A program made the position numbers and the translations under genes. A DNA stretch of 64,000 nt from Leuconostoc kimchii IMSNU 11154 (lineage in GTDB: Bacteria > Bacillota > Bacilli > Lactobacillales > Lactobacillaceae), in NCBI RefSeq assembly GCF_000092505.1, contig NC_014136.1, forward strand, positions 310,001-374,000, given 5' to 3'. Of the stretch, positions 47,557 through 55,897 are shown in pieces (within the stretch, counting starts at the first letter, position 1; each line of letters begins with the position of its first letter). Below the pieces are notes generated by a model. It saw only the letters and a list, made by a program, of their open reading frames with translations. It was not told where the DNA came from and searched no databases.

Positions 47557-47825
47557 TTCACTACCTCTCCATTCCTGTAATGAAATCCAATCTCGGATAA
47601 ACTTCTCTTAATTGTCGATAGCGACACGTTGCAATGCTTCGCGATTAAATCAAGTTCTAATACATTGTCTTCCTTAATCAACTTCCTGATTTTGCTGTTT
47701 CGCTGGTATCGCATCTGGCGCTGTTGCACTGTCCGTTTGTCAAATGCTTGTTTGTATTGCCCGCGCTGTTTCGCAGTTTGACGATACGAGTTTTCAGAAT
47801 CGTCTAAATAATCTTCTAGCTTCAT
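47553..47825 (-). CDS. hypothetical phage protein with HTH-like end
   Basis: 90 residues, Gln/Arg-rich N-terminal half, then LDLIAKHCNVSLSTIKRSL, which reads as a helix-turn-helix. It may regulate with the ArpU-type protein; that is a guess from position. Confidence 0.6.
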   Translation of the reverse strand: MKLEDYLDDSENSYRQTAKQRGQYKQAFDKRTVQQRQMRYQRNSKIRKLIKEDNVLELDLIAKHCNVSLSTIKRSLSEIGFHYRNGEVVK

Positions 47826-47827
47826 TG

Positions 47828-48048
47828 TTATTCCTCCACAACCTTAATCACGTTTGGATCTAACCATGCACGCATTGCGTTTGTTGCTGTTATATGTTCA
47901 TCTTGTGCCCATTCTGCACAGTTAGTCATATTCCAACCTGCTGTATGGTACTTCCATTGACCATTTCTTGTGCCGCCCATTCAGGCATTAGATCCACCCT
48001 GTATTGAAATTCTTCAACTACTACTGGCTTCGCTCTGTATTTAGCCAT
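47828..48048 (-). pseudogene. frameshifted small phage gene
   Basis: The first frame reads MAKYRAKPVVVEEFQYRVDL then MPEWAAQ; a second frame continues RNGQWKYHTAGWNMTNCAEW to VIKVVEE at 47828. Together they give one protein of the common phage KYRKKPVVVEA type. A one-base change near 47965-47975 breaks it. Good ribosome binding site (GGAGGAAAATTA), so only a shortened peptide would be made. Confidence 0.6.
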
Positions 48049-48359
48049 TAATTTTCCTCCGTATATTTTCCAAATAACTCATCTTTTAATAAATCAAAAA
48101 TTTTAGAGTGACCTACAACATCAAATTTATTACTGTTTTCAATATTTTTTAAATCATCTTTGTAAAATGCTTGATTATCAATTTCTATTTTTCCGTGCAA
48201 ATGAATAGCTCTCACATATCTTCCATTAACACCCATGTAAATGAAATTTCTACTCCAGTATTGATTTTCTTTTTCAAAATATTTGTCATGTGAAGCCATG
48301 TTATTTCTAACAATGTCGCCGATTTCAGGATATGCTCTAAACTTAATCTCTCTGCTCAT
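48048..48359 (-). CDS. hypothetical phage protein (YopX-like start)
   Basis: 103 residues. REIKFRAY at the N-terminus is like YopX proteins, but the rest (IYMGVNGRYVRAIHLHGKIE) does not settle it. Overlaps the preceding gene by 17 bases. Confidence 0.6.
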   Translation of the reverse strand: MSREIKFRAYPEIGDIVRNNMASHDKYFEKENQYWSRNFIYMGVNGRYVRAIHLHGKIEIDNQAFYKDDLKNIENSNKFDVVGHSKIFDLLKDELFGKYTEEN

Positions 48360-48564
48360 CTGTAACCTCCACTAATTCAATTGCGTTCTTTGATGATAGG
48401 TAATTGTTGAAGTAATCTACAAATTCTGATAATGTGATAACCCAATTTTTACCTTTTAGTAGTGAATATCCCTCGTTGACTAAATCTCCGTTTTTATATC
48501 GCGTGTCATAGTACGCATTGAAATTGTCTAGTGCACCCGGGATTATTTCTTTTATTCGTTTCAT
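48343..48564 (-). CDS. hypothetical phage protein
   Basis: 73 residues, no recognised domain. Starts 8 bases after the recombinase stop, in the same transcript, with AGGAGTAAAG upstream. Confidence 0.6.
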   Translation of the reverse strand: MKRIKEIIPGALDNFNAYYDTRYKNGDLVNEGYSLLKGKNWVITLSEFVDYFNNYLSSKNAIELVEVTDEQRD

Positions 48565-48572
48565 CTTTACTC

Positions 48573-49637
48573 CTAAGCAAATACCAACTTAACTTTATCG
48601 ACTTCTCTATCTTCGATTTCTTTTTGCAGATGACCATAAATCTTATTGATCATATCCGTGTTTGAATGCCCAACCTGCTTAGCAATGTAATTTATTTGAA
48701 TGCCGTTTGAGATTAGTGTTGAGATGTAGCTGTGGCGCAATTTGTGTACTGAAATCGCGCCAATGCCTCTCAATTTCAAATATTGGTGCAACTTCTCGTT
48801 GACTGTTGAATTAAAGATATGCTTATCTTTCTCATGAAGTAGTGGTAAGTCGCTATCGCTAAGATTATTTTTTTCTGAATACTCATGATATTCGAATAAT
48901 AGTTTTTCGATTGTTGGATCAATATTTACGGTGCGAATGCTGGACAGATTTTTTGTCGGCATAAAGCCGCCTGTTCTGGTCTTGTAATTCCACGTCTTAT
49001 TAATTGACAATTTGCCATCAGAAACATCAGATATTTGAATTCCCATAACCTCACTAATACGTGCCCCTGTATGAATTGCAACCGCTAGTATCATCAAGTA
49101 GGTTTGCTCAGATATTGGACCATTTTTAAATATTGGTTCCTTGTTTAATACTTCTTCTAGTTTGAAATCCAAATAATTTTTAAATCCCACGAACTCCTTC
49201 ATATCTAGCCATTTCTTTTCGTTCTTTTTGTCGGAACGTTTTTCAGGACTCCAACTGTTTTCAACTGAGTGAATGACAATGTTTGTCTTACTAAATCCAG
49301 TGATGAAACCGTCATCAACCGCATAATTCAGTGATGAATATATCAAGTTTTTAAAATCAGTTACTGTTTGATGTTGTCTTGTCTTTCCGTACTCATCTAA
49401 CATAAACTGCAATACTTGCCGATTATTCTCTAAATCAGTTAACTTCAACTCGTGTAAATTATTTTCCAACCACTTTTTTGTAAGTTGGTACTTGCAATAA
49501 GTAACTTTAGTCACGAAATCCTTTTTGTAATTTACTGCAAACCATTCAAAATATTCCCAAAATTTCATCTTGCTAACAGATGATACTATTTTCTGTTTTA
49601 AACTTTCAACTTCAACATCAGATGTCAAATATTCCAT
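48573..49637 (-). CDS. second tyrosine recombinase, inside the lytic operon
   Basis: 354 residues. All catalytic features are visible: Arg in TGARISEVMG, Lys/Arg strand PTKNLSSIRTVNI, HKLRHSYIS, GHSNTDMINKIYGHL with the nucleophile Tyr. N-terminal SAM-like core-binding part ~25-130. It is transcribed with early genes, overlaps the methylase-like gene by 20 bases, and lies 11 kb from the true integrase. Its role is unknown: it might act on phage DNA, resolve dimers, or be a captured integrase. Confidence 0.88.
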   Translation of the reverse strand: MEYLTSDVEVESLKQKIVSSVSKMKFWEYFEWFAVNYKKDFVTKVTYCKYQLTKKWLENNLHELKLTDLENNRQVLQFMLDEYGKTRQHQTVTDFKNLIYSSLNYAVDDGFITGFSKTNIVIHSVENSWSPEKRSDKKNEKKWLDMKEFVGFKNYLDFKLEEVLNKEPIFKNGPISEQTYLMILAVAIHTGARISEVMGIQISDVSDGKLSINKTWNYKTRTGGFMPTKNLSSIRTVNIDPTIEKLLFEYHEYSEKNNLSDSDLPLLHEKDKHIFNSTVNEKLHQYLKLRGIGAISVHKLRHSYISTLISNGIQINYIAKQVGHSNTDMINKIYGHLQKEIEDREVDKVKLVFA

Positions 49638-50283
49638 ATGTGTTTAACTCACTTTCTATATGCGCTTCGTATTTCTCGCCTTCCCATTTTTGAATACCGA
49701 AATATTTTTTGACTTCATCAGAATAGGGCATGATATTCACGCTTGAAAAACCCAAAAAGTCATCATTATCATTTTGAATAAAGAAAACGCCACGCGCTTC
49801 TCTGGTCAACACATCACCGTGTACCACGGCAGCGTTTATTCCGCGTATTGCTAGGTTAAAAATCAAGAATGGTAGCGCCCTGTCTGACAATTCTTCCGCG
49901 AAGAACAGGTAATTAGACGGCTTGTAATCAAACGGACTAGTAGCCATTTGGTCTTGATGCCATTTTCTGATTAGCATGCCACCTGTTCCAGCTGTTGGTT
50001 CGTAGTAACTGTTACTAGTGCCGACAATCTTTGACAATATATCTGATATTGAATCAGGCGTAAAATCTTGTTTGTTTTTCTTCCGTTCCGCCTGTTCCTC
50101 TTCGTAATATTCATGAAATCCGTCATATGATAAATCTCTAGTATATTCGTCTAAATATCTCATCATTGCCGTTTCACGTTTTTCTTTGTCGAGAACGATC
50201 TTCATCATTTCATCTGGTAGTTTAAACGACTCTTTAACTCCAAATATCTCGTGTATTGTTTTACTGGCTGTTTTAATCATCAT
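49618..50283 (-). CDS. N6-adenine methylase-like protein, catalytic motif missing
   Basis: 221 residues. SAM-binding motif I YEPTAGTGGMLIRKW at ~93-107 with QDFTPDSISDIL before it, as in HsdM-type methylases; NLAIRGINAAVVHGDVL follows. The NPPY/F motif IV is not found; the nearest is SVNIMPYSDE. Either a divergent phage family or an inactive protein. It could protect against host restriction only if active. Confidence 0.75.
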   Translation of the reverse strand: MMIKTASKTIHEIFGVKESFKLPDEMMKIVLDKEKRETAMMRYLDEYTRDLSYDGFHEYYEEEQAERKKNKQDFTPDSISDILSKIVGTSNSYYEPTAGTGGMLIRKWHQDQMATSPFDYKPSNYLFFAEELSDRALPFLIFNLAIRGINAAVVHGDVLTREARGVFFIQNDNDDFLGFSSVNIMPYSDEVKKYFGIQKWEGEKYEAHIESELNTYGIFDI

Positions 50284-50537
50284 TTCTCCTCTATGAATTT
50301 TTCTAGTTTTAAATCAAGCGCTTTGGACAATTTAACAATTGAGCTAAAATACGGGTCGCGTCTCCTGCCACTAACGATCATAATGACGTTGTTCCCATCG
50401 TTAAATCCCCCCCTGCGAGCCACATCTGCATATCTGTAATCCAATGCCAACATCTGTTTAGCAACTAATCTACCAATATGCGTATTTTCAGGGTCTTATG
50501 AAAAGAAAATTAAATTGTCGTGTCTGAGTTCTCTCAT
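50280..50537 (-). pseudogene. XRE-like regulator with in-frame stop
   Basis: Starts at ATG 50537, coupled to rusA by 4 bases: MRELRHDNLIFFS, then TAA at codon 14, then the same frame goes on as DPENTHIGRLVAKQML and RRRDPYFSSIVKLSKALDL to 50280. The second part is HTH-like. A single base change would restore an 85-residue protein. Confidence 0.6.
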
Positions 50538-50932
50538 GTTCTTGCCTCTATTTCGTAAATTTCAACTCTTGGCTCGGCTTTGTCGATGTAAAAATCGTGG
50601 TCAAATCCGTTGATGTTTTTAAAATTGTCATTATCCAGAAACGGACGTCTGTGCGTGATGGCCTTTTGCATGCCATCAAATATAAATTTTTGTGTAAATG
50701 CCCAGTTGTCTGGGTCAATTCTCTTGTCTGGTAAATACCAGTCAAACTTTAATTTGCACGGCCAATTAAATGCCACGCCATCGACCATTGCTTGAAGAAA
50801 TATTGATCTTGCATACAAAGTCCCTTGCTTTTTCAACTTAGCTGCAATGAATTTATTCTTTCTTTCAGCTTCAATATATTTGTTTAGTGTCAATGGTTTC
50901 AAAACCGTTAACCCTAACGTAACTTTTTCCAT
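50534..50932 (-). CDS. rusA: RusA family Holliday junction resolvase
   Basis: 132 residues. RIDPDNWAFTQKFIFDGMQKA and FLDNDN carry the conserved Asp residues of RusA. Resolves junctions made by the ERF pathway during phage DNA replication. Confidence 0.85.
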   Translation of the reverse strand: MEKVTLGLTVLKPLTLNKYIEAERKNKFIAAKLKKQGTLYARSIFLQAMVDGVAFNWPCKLKFDWYLPDKRIDPDNWAFTQKFIFDGMQKAITHRRPFLDNDNFKNINGFDHDFYIDKAEPRVEIYEIEART

Positions 50933-51073
50933 TGTTTTTTACCCTCTAAAACGTTCACTGTGATATTTTAGCTTTCAAACGTCTATTTATACCAGATGAC
51001 TATTTAAATGTGTTATTCGCTAGTTTAACTAGTAAATAATCGTCTTAGAACTCACACGCCATCGTTAGCTCGC

Positions 51074-51247
51074 TTAAATAATCTGCAACGCTTCATCAAA
51101 ACCAAATTCACTACGCGTCTTTTCAGAACGTCCCTTGCCTGTGTGTTTCACAATGCTGTTGCTGTTAATGTATCGACGGCATGCAATCGCGTTGCCAATA
51201 AAATAAATAACTTGCGTCTTGATGCCAATCACTTTATGATTTTCCAA
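51074..51247 (-). CDS. small phage protein
   Basis: 57 residues from a TTG at 51247, which has AGAGGA 7 bases upstream inside the end of the HNHc gene. Reads MENHKVIGIKTQVIYFIG and ends EFGFDEALQII. No family recognised; overlap and coupling support it. Confidence 0.45.
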   Translation of the reverse strand: MENHKVIGIKTQVIYFIGNAIACRRYINSNSIVKHTGKGRSEKTRSEFGFDEALQII

Positions 51248-51923
51248 ATTTCCGTCCTCTGATTTCTAGTTCTTTTAATATTTCTGGCGTGACCAACACG
51301 CCGTTAATGTGATATTTACTTTTAAATTCTGACAGTCCAACGCTGTGCAACTCCATATGATGCGCGTGGCTCAAACTAAACACCGTGTTGCCAACGTTAC
51401 TGATGGCGTTTCTATCTCGTCCCATGCCAACCGCGTGTTCGCCGTGAGCTAGCTCAACTGGTCGTGAACCGTCAATAACATCAAAACCCTCAATCAGAGC
51501 CTTGTACTCCCAATGTTTTATTTCATCGGGTTCTAACGCATCTAGTGGCTTAAAACTCAATGGCACATCGTGTTCTGCCACAAAGTCCAACATGAATGTG
51601 ATGAGCTCCGCTGCTACTGATTTTTCGACATCTCGTAACGAGAACTCGTCTAAGTCCTTCCATTGCTCGAACCACATCTTAAACATTTGCTTGACGTATT
51701 CCGGCATGTCGCCTGACCAATTAGAGATGTCACGGAACAGTGCGTATATGAATTTGCGTTGCTTGCTGCTAATCTCACGGTCATCAGTCACTTGTATCTC
51801 AACTAATGTCTGTTTAAACAACTGATAGGTTGCCAAGAATTGATTAGCGCTTGTTTCATCTTCAAATCTAAATATGATTTCATTACCCGCTTTTTTAGTT
51901 GGGTACGCTTGAAAAATTTTCAT
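51234..51923 (-). CDS. putative HNHc nuclease / recombination mediator
   Basis: 229 residues, like the phage HNHc_6 family. SSKQRKFIYALFRDISNWSG in the middle and, near the end, GMGRDRNAISNVGNTVFSLS then HAHHMELHSVG. Found beside ERF in many lactic phages and thought to act in recombination. Confidence 0.8.
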   Translation of the reverse strand: MKIFQAYPTKKAGNEIIFRFEDETSANQFLATYQLFKQTLVEIQVTDDREISSKQRKFIYALFRDISNWSGDMPEYVKQMFKMWFEQWKDLDEFSLRDVEKSVAAELITFMLDFVAEHDVPLSFKPLDALEPDEIKHWEYKALIEGFDVIDGSRPVELAHGEHAVGMGRDRNAISNVGNTVFSLSHAHHMELHSVGLSEFKSKYHINGVLVTPEILKELEIRGRKFGKS

Positions 51924-52046
51924 TTGTTCACCTCATGGGCATCTCACCCATCTGCATGGTTACGCCATGTCGAGCGGACGCAGGAAATTCTGACAAACCT
52001 CTTCCACTGGACTAATCAGTTTTACGACGATGATTAGGTCGTAAGG

Positions 52047-52691
52047 TTACTGTTGTTCTTCTGTTTCTGCTTTTTGATGCCACTCTGTAACTGTCGCGAG
52101 TAACTGCTTATAATTGTCTTCATGAACAAATTTAAGCGCTGGTACTCCTGCTGCTTTCAGGGCGAATGACAGTAGTTCTTTGCCGCTCATTTTGGAAGCT
52201 TCGTCAATCATTCTGACTAACAATGACAATTGTTCTTGAGTGATCAACTTCGCCTCTGGCTGCTTTGGCGGTTGGCTGTTACTTTGGCGGTTGGCTACTT
52301 TTCCTGCACTGTTGCCATCGTCATCAACATCACTCGCAATCCCAAAAGCCATGGATAGGCTGTATCGCCTGGCATAGGTTAGTGCTGACCCTTCCGCCTG
52401 CGCCGAGTTTGTGCCACGGTTCCCTAAATCATCAGCCACCCGTGAGCCAACTAAATCCAATGTCTCACCATAGCCAATAATTCGTGTTAACATTACGCCA
52501 TCTTGAACAATGTTCGTGAAGAAAAAACTAGCACCTGCTTTTTTCTTGGCATTAATAATCGAATTGATGACTGCATCTAGCGTGACGTAGCTAGATTTAA
52601 ACATCGGGTTGCTCGCGTCTTTCTTAGGCTGTTCAATGTTGTTCTGCGTTTCTGCCAACGCTTCAAATAGATTCTTAAAATCTGCCATCAT
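52047..52691 (-). CDS. erf: ERF family single-strand annealing protein
   Basis: 214 residues. MFKSSYVTLDAVINSI, and GTNSAQAEGSALTYARRYSL followed by DVDDDGN, are the ERF motifs. Anneals single strands in phage recombination. The C-terminal part after a Gln/Pro/Ser linker is probably a partner-binding tail. A 123-base gap before the next gene holds no gene I can support. Confidence 0.9.
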   Translation of the reverse strand: MMADFKNLFEALAETQNNIEQPKKDASNPMFKSSYVTLDAVINSIINAKKKAGASFFFTNIVQDGVMLTRIIGYGETLDLVGSRVADDLGNRGTNSAQAEGSALTYARRYSLSMAFGIASDVDDDGNSAGKVANRQSNSQPPKQPEAKLITQEQLSLLVRMIDEASKMSGKELLSFALKAAGVPALKFVHEDNYKQLLATVTEWHQKAETEEQQ

Positions 52692-53584
52692 TCACCTCTA
52701 AATTTAATACCACGTGATTTCATGAAGTCAGCTAAATCATTCAAATCAGCCACTGTGGCTTCAAGAATGTGCACTGTACGGTTATATCGTTTCTCAACCG
52801 GCTTTGGTTGAATGACTTCACCATCTTCATCAACTAGCTTGTCGCCCACTTGTTTAGCATTAGATTCACGTTCTTGTTGGCGCTTAATCTCAGCCTCTTT
52901 AGCGCGTTTATCTTCATCTTCTTTAGCTTGCCTAATTTCAATATCACGATGAATTTGTGCTTTGACGTCCGCCAAGTCGCGATAATCAAGCATTGAAACA
53001 TATGGTGAAGCTTCCACGCCAACGCTACTAGCCTCAATCTCTATTTGATTGATTTTCAACGCGTGTAATTCGTCATCTTTTTTGATTTGGGTAATCTGTG
53101 CATCAATCTCGCTTAACATGTCATTACGGCTGTAAGTCTTGTTTAGCCACTTTTCATTGAACTGGATACGCGCCCAATCAACACCCTGTTCACTCGCTAG
53201 GGTTATCACATCATTCATGATTACCGCACGGCGTCGTTCTTTGATTTCGTTTTCAATCGGCAACATTTGTGATTTCAACAAATCAGATGCCTGCTTACCT
53301 TGCTTTTCAATCGACATCATCTTCTTTTTGACATCAGGCCAATTACCTAATACTCGTTCTTCAATGTTTTTTCGTTGGCTGCTGATGTCCTTAATTGTTT
53401 TGGCGATTTCGCTGCGCAAATCTTTTGCTTTGCCATAACTTTCTTCAACAACTGGAAACTCTTTGTATTTATTCAGCATCTGGTCAGTGTTTTCTACCAG
53501 TGCATCTAAATCAGGCACTTCAATATTTGCCGGCGTTAGCTCAGCTATTTCTAGTGCATTAATTGTTGCTACTTCATTTGCCAT
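52688..53584 (-). CDS. DUF1351 phage protein
   Basis: 298 residues from ATG 53584 (CAGGAGAACA upstream). A long coiled-coil protein with SQRKNIEERVLGNWPDVKKK and an Arg/Lys/Glu-rich central helix; this is the DUF1351 pattern, regularly found before ERF. Function unknown, probably recombination or DNA binding. Confidence 0.78.
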   Translation of the reverse strand: MANEVATINALEIAELTPANIEVPDLDALVENTDQMLNKYKEFPVVEESYGKAKDLRSEIAKTIKDISSQRKNIEERVLGNWPDVKKKMMSIEKQGKQASDLLKSQMLPIENEIKERRRAVIMNDVITLASEQGVDWARIQFNEKWLNKTYSRNDMLSEIDAQITQIKKDDELHALKINQIEIEASSVGVEASPYVSMLDYRDLADVKAQIHRDIEIRQAKEDEDKRAKEAEIKRQQERESNAKQVGDKLVDEDGEVIQPKPVEKRYNRTVHILEATVADLNDLADFMKSRGIKFRGE

Positions 53585-53597
53585 GTTGTTCTCCTGT

Positions 53598-53783
53598 CTA
53601 ATCAATGCTTAAAATTAAATTACTAATCTCTTCGTTTAACTCTTGAATGCAGTCGTTGGCTTGATCTATCTTTTCGTATGCCTTACTGCGTTCGGATTCC
53701 AAATATTCAATACGCGACTGCATACGTTCCCAATTTCTGTCTGGCTTATCAGGCTTGTAAAAATCAATTGCATCTTGAACCAT
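53598..53783 (-). CDS. small coiled-coil phage protein
   Basis: 61 residues, MQSRIEYLESERSKAYEKID and NDCIQELNEEISNLI form a coiled coil. Unknown role. GAGGAATAAGGCAA lies upstream. Confidence 0.6.
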   Translation of the reverse strand: MVQDAIDFYKPDKPDRNWERMQSRIEYLESERSKAYEKIDQANDCIQELNEEISNLILSID

Positions 53784-53812
53784 TTGCCTTATTCCTCATT
53801 TCTTGCTATATT
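53784..53812 (+). promoter_or_regulatory. possible plus-strand promoter
   Basis: TTGCCT (53784-53789), 17 bp, TATATT (53807-53812). It points into a short space that ends in a plus-strand terminator, against the lytic transcript. Confidence 0.4.
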
Positions 53813-53818
53813 TGAGGT

Positions 53819-53880
53819 ATTATTTTTGTGAATAATTTATACCTCACGTCTAACCACGCCAATGGCTAGGCGTTTTTTTA
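53819..53880 (+). ncRNA. candidate small plus-strand RNA
   Basis: From the expected start near 53819 to a terminator CGCC-N8-GGCG plus seven T (around 53858-53879), about 60 nt. A repeat TGAGGTA / TACCTCA (53813-53819 with 53847-53853) lies at its beginning. A 13-codon GTG frame is also possible. No evidence of expression. Confidence 0.35.
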
Positions 53881-54027
53881 CTGTTCAATTTCTTCAAAGC
53901 CCCAGTCGCCACCAAAGCATTTCAATGCCCTGACGCGTGCATCTATCCAACTAAATCTATCGGACGTTTTCACGTCGCGTTCGACTATTTCGCCGTTTTC
54001 CGTGCGCACTGCTTGATATTTTGTCAT
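53878..54027 (-). CDS. 49-residue phage protein
   Basis: Starts MTKYQAVRTENGEIVERDVK and ends DWGFEEIEQ, with a 4-base overlap with the stop of the helicase loader gene and GGAGG upstream. No family recognised. Confidence 0.6.
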   Translation of the reverse strand: MTKYQAVRTENGEIVERDVKTSDRFSWIDARVRALKCFGGDWGFEEIEQ

Positions 54028-54797
54028 CTGATATCCTCCAATCCAGCAAACAACAACACATTTTCTGTTTTCTTAGTCACTAATCGACTAATTAACTTGT
54101 CATTGTACATGCCCTCTAATTCGCTCCTGACGTTATTTGACGTCACGATGGTACTCTTAGTCCTTTTATCGTTTTCGTCCACCTCATAGCGCGCATCAGC
54201 CACTCTCATGTAGAACTGCTGTAAACGTTCGGTTGCTTGCTTGCCATTTCCAGACATGCCTACTTCTGAACCAAAGTCATCAAGTATCAAAACGTCAACC
54301 TCTTGCATCGACTTTGCGATACGATCTAATTTAGCTCTGGCACCCAAATCACTAAATTCATACATGACTGATTCACGTAACGCCACAGTACTAACAAACA
54401 TCACTGTCTTGTGGCTGTATCTTTCCAATGCATTGACTAGCGCTAAGGTGATGGCTGTTTTACCAGTACCGGCATTGCCAAGAATGAAGATGTTGAAGTT
54501 ATCAGACCTTAGTCGTTTGAAAATATCCGTTGCTTGATTTTTGATTTTTGTAGCCAGCTTCACGTTTGTTTGTCGTTCTGGTAACCACCTCTCAAATGTG
54601 AATGTTGCCTTTCGGTTCGATGGCCATAGACTATCGCGGTCATATACCTTACGTTTCAATGCGAGATAATCAGCTGCTGCTTTTTCTTCTGCTTGTTTGT
54701 CGATGTCCGCTAACTTAGTTGCTAGTTCTTCCTCGCTAAGTAACGTGCCACCGTGTGATTTAATCCATTCAGTTGCAAAGTCTGATACGTTATTCAT
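54024..54797 (-). CDS. DnaC/DnaI-type helicase loader
   Basis: 257 residues, AAA+ ATPase. Walker A GNAGTGKTA at 107-115, Walker B VDVLILDDFG, and a C-terminal box VTSNNVRSELEGM. Loads the host DnaB helicase on the phage origin. Follows the replisome organizer, its normal partner. Confidence 0.9.
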   Translation of the reverse strand: MNNVSDFATEWIKSHGGTLLSEEELATKLADIDKQAEEKAAADYLALKRKVYDRDSLWPSNRKATFTFERWLPERQTNVKLATKIKNQATDIFKRLRSDNFNIFILGNAGTGKTAITLALVNALERYSHKTVMFVSTVALRESVMYEFSDLGARAKLDRIAKSMQEVDVLILDDFGSEVGMSGNGKQATERLQQFYMRVADARYEVDENDKRTKSTIVTSNNVRSELEGMYNDKLISRLVTKKTENVLLFAGLEDIR

Positions 54798-54800
54798 AAT

Positions 54801-55592
54801 CTATTCCTTGTAGTATTTACCCAATGCTGCTCGCATGCCTTCTTCCTGTGTCATGTTGCGCATATCAGTATTATTTGGTTTGACATTGTTCTCGTTGAGA
54901 TAACCCTCAAACTTATTGCTAAATAATGTTTCTGGTCGTAAGAACTTGTTCATTTTTTGATCATTAACCCATTGACTACTCTTAACATCAATCACTGCTT
55001 TGAAATCATCTAAGCTAAACCCCTCGTTAAAACGTGCTTTAATCAGTGATTTTGTTTTTGAACCGCTACTTCGGTATTTATTTCTAGTCTTTTTATTCAA
55101 GTAATCAACAATTTCTTTGTAGGGCACGTGGTCGGGTTCGTCAGAACCAGACAATATATCTTTACTATCCTTACCTAACCTATCCTTACCTAACCTATCC
55201 TGTGCGGACATTTGGTTGTCGTCTGGTTGCGAAATGGTTGTCATTTTGTTTCTAATGAAGTAAGACCCATCTACGTCAACGTTTAAAATACTTTTTTCAG
55301 AACGGTAAATTGTTGGTTTCATTCTGTCTTTTCGTATTTTATTGTTCAAATTCCAATCTTTTACAACGCTGACACCGTTCTCAAACATGATGATAAAACC
55401 CTTAGCTTTTAATAGTGATAAATCATCGCTGTTTGCACCATAAGCTCGGCTTAACATTTTTGCATTACCGATAAACCCCTCATCATCTGCTTCCATTCCT
55501 AAGTGAAAGTACAGTAGTTGACTCGACATTGGCATATCTACAAATGTGTCACTTGTTGTAATTTCTTTGCTAAACATTCTTCTTTGCGCCAT
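54801..55592 (-). CDS. phage replisome organizer
   Basis: 263 residues. N-terminal winged helix (~1-110): MAQRRMFSKEITTSDTFVDM and LLYFHLGMEADDEGF, phage_rep_org_N type. The middle has a repeated DRLGKDRLGKD, coded by DNA iterons. C-terminal ~100 residues: VPYKEIVDYLNKKTRNKYR and FLRPETLFSNKFEGYL, the DnaD-like C-terminal part. Binds the origin and recruits the loader. Confidence 0.92.
   Translation of the reverse strand: MAQRRMFSKEITTSDTFVDMPMSSQLLYFHLGMEADDEGFIGNAKMLSRAYGANSDDLSLLKAKGFIIMFENGVSVVKDWNLNNKIRKDRMKPTIYRSEKSILNVDVDGSYFIRNKMTTISQPDDNQMSAQDRLGKDRLGKDSKDILSGSDEPDHVPYKEIVDYLNKKTRNKYRSSGSKTKSLIKARFNEGFSLDDFKAVIDVKSSQWVNDQKMNKFLRPETLFSNKFEGYLNENNVKPNNTDMRNMTQEEGMRAALGKYYKE
55165..55200. 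repeat. iterons inside the replisome organizer gene, candidate origin
   Basis: CTATCCTTACCTAAC twice in a row (55165-55179, 55180-55194), followed by a partial third copy CTATCC (55195-55200). Phages of this type usually have their origin inside this gene. Confidence 0.6.
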
Positions 55593-55594
55593 GA

Positions 55595-55801
55595 CTACCC
55601 CTCTTCCTTACTTCTAAATTCATCTAAGCTGACATCTAATGCATCAGCTATTTTTTCCATTGTGTTGAAATCTGTACCAGCACTTTCATCATTTTTAATT
55701 CGATAAACTGTACTCATATCAACACCTGAATTTTTGCCTAGCCAATACCATGACTTGCCTTTTTCTTGTAACAATTTATTCAATTTTTCATTTATTTTCA
55801 T
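55595..55801 (-). CDS. XRE-type small regulator
   Basis: 68 residues if started at MKINEKLN (55801); a TTG at 55807 is better spaced from AAAGGA and would add two residues. HTH: SWYWLGKNSGVDMSTVYRI and MEKIADALDVSLDEF. First gene of the replication transcript after the plus-strand accessory gene; it diverges from that gene and might control it. Confidence 0.75.
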   Translation of the reverse strand: MKINEKLNKLLQEKGKSWYWLGKNSGVDMSTVYRIKNDESAGTDFNTMEKIADALDVSLDEFRSKEEG

Positions 55802-55854
55802 GTACAAATACTGTCCTTTCAGTACTAGTTTTGATCTTATTGTTCTTTTATTCT

Positions 55855-55862
55855 GGTATGAT
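55855..55862 (+). promoter_or_regulatory. extended -10 of the plus-strand accessory gene
   Basis: TGGTATGAT (TATGAT at 55857-55862) has the TG of an extended -10; no -35 at good distance. It lies about 36 bases before the start codon of the next gene and would allow expression in the lysogen. Confidence 0.4.
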
Positions 55863-55897
55863 TGAGTTATCAAATAATTTTAAAAAAGGTGCATTTA

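Noticed and set aside
48573-49637. A nested second prophage or satellite around the second recombinase
   Set aside because: No duplicated core was seen near it, and neighbouring genes are ordinary early genes in overlapping order.
51924-52046. In-frame continuation after the ERF stop (about 34 codons)
   Set aside because: Open frame follows TAA in the same frame, but no readthrough signal and no good start were found.
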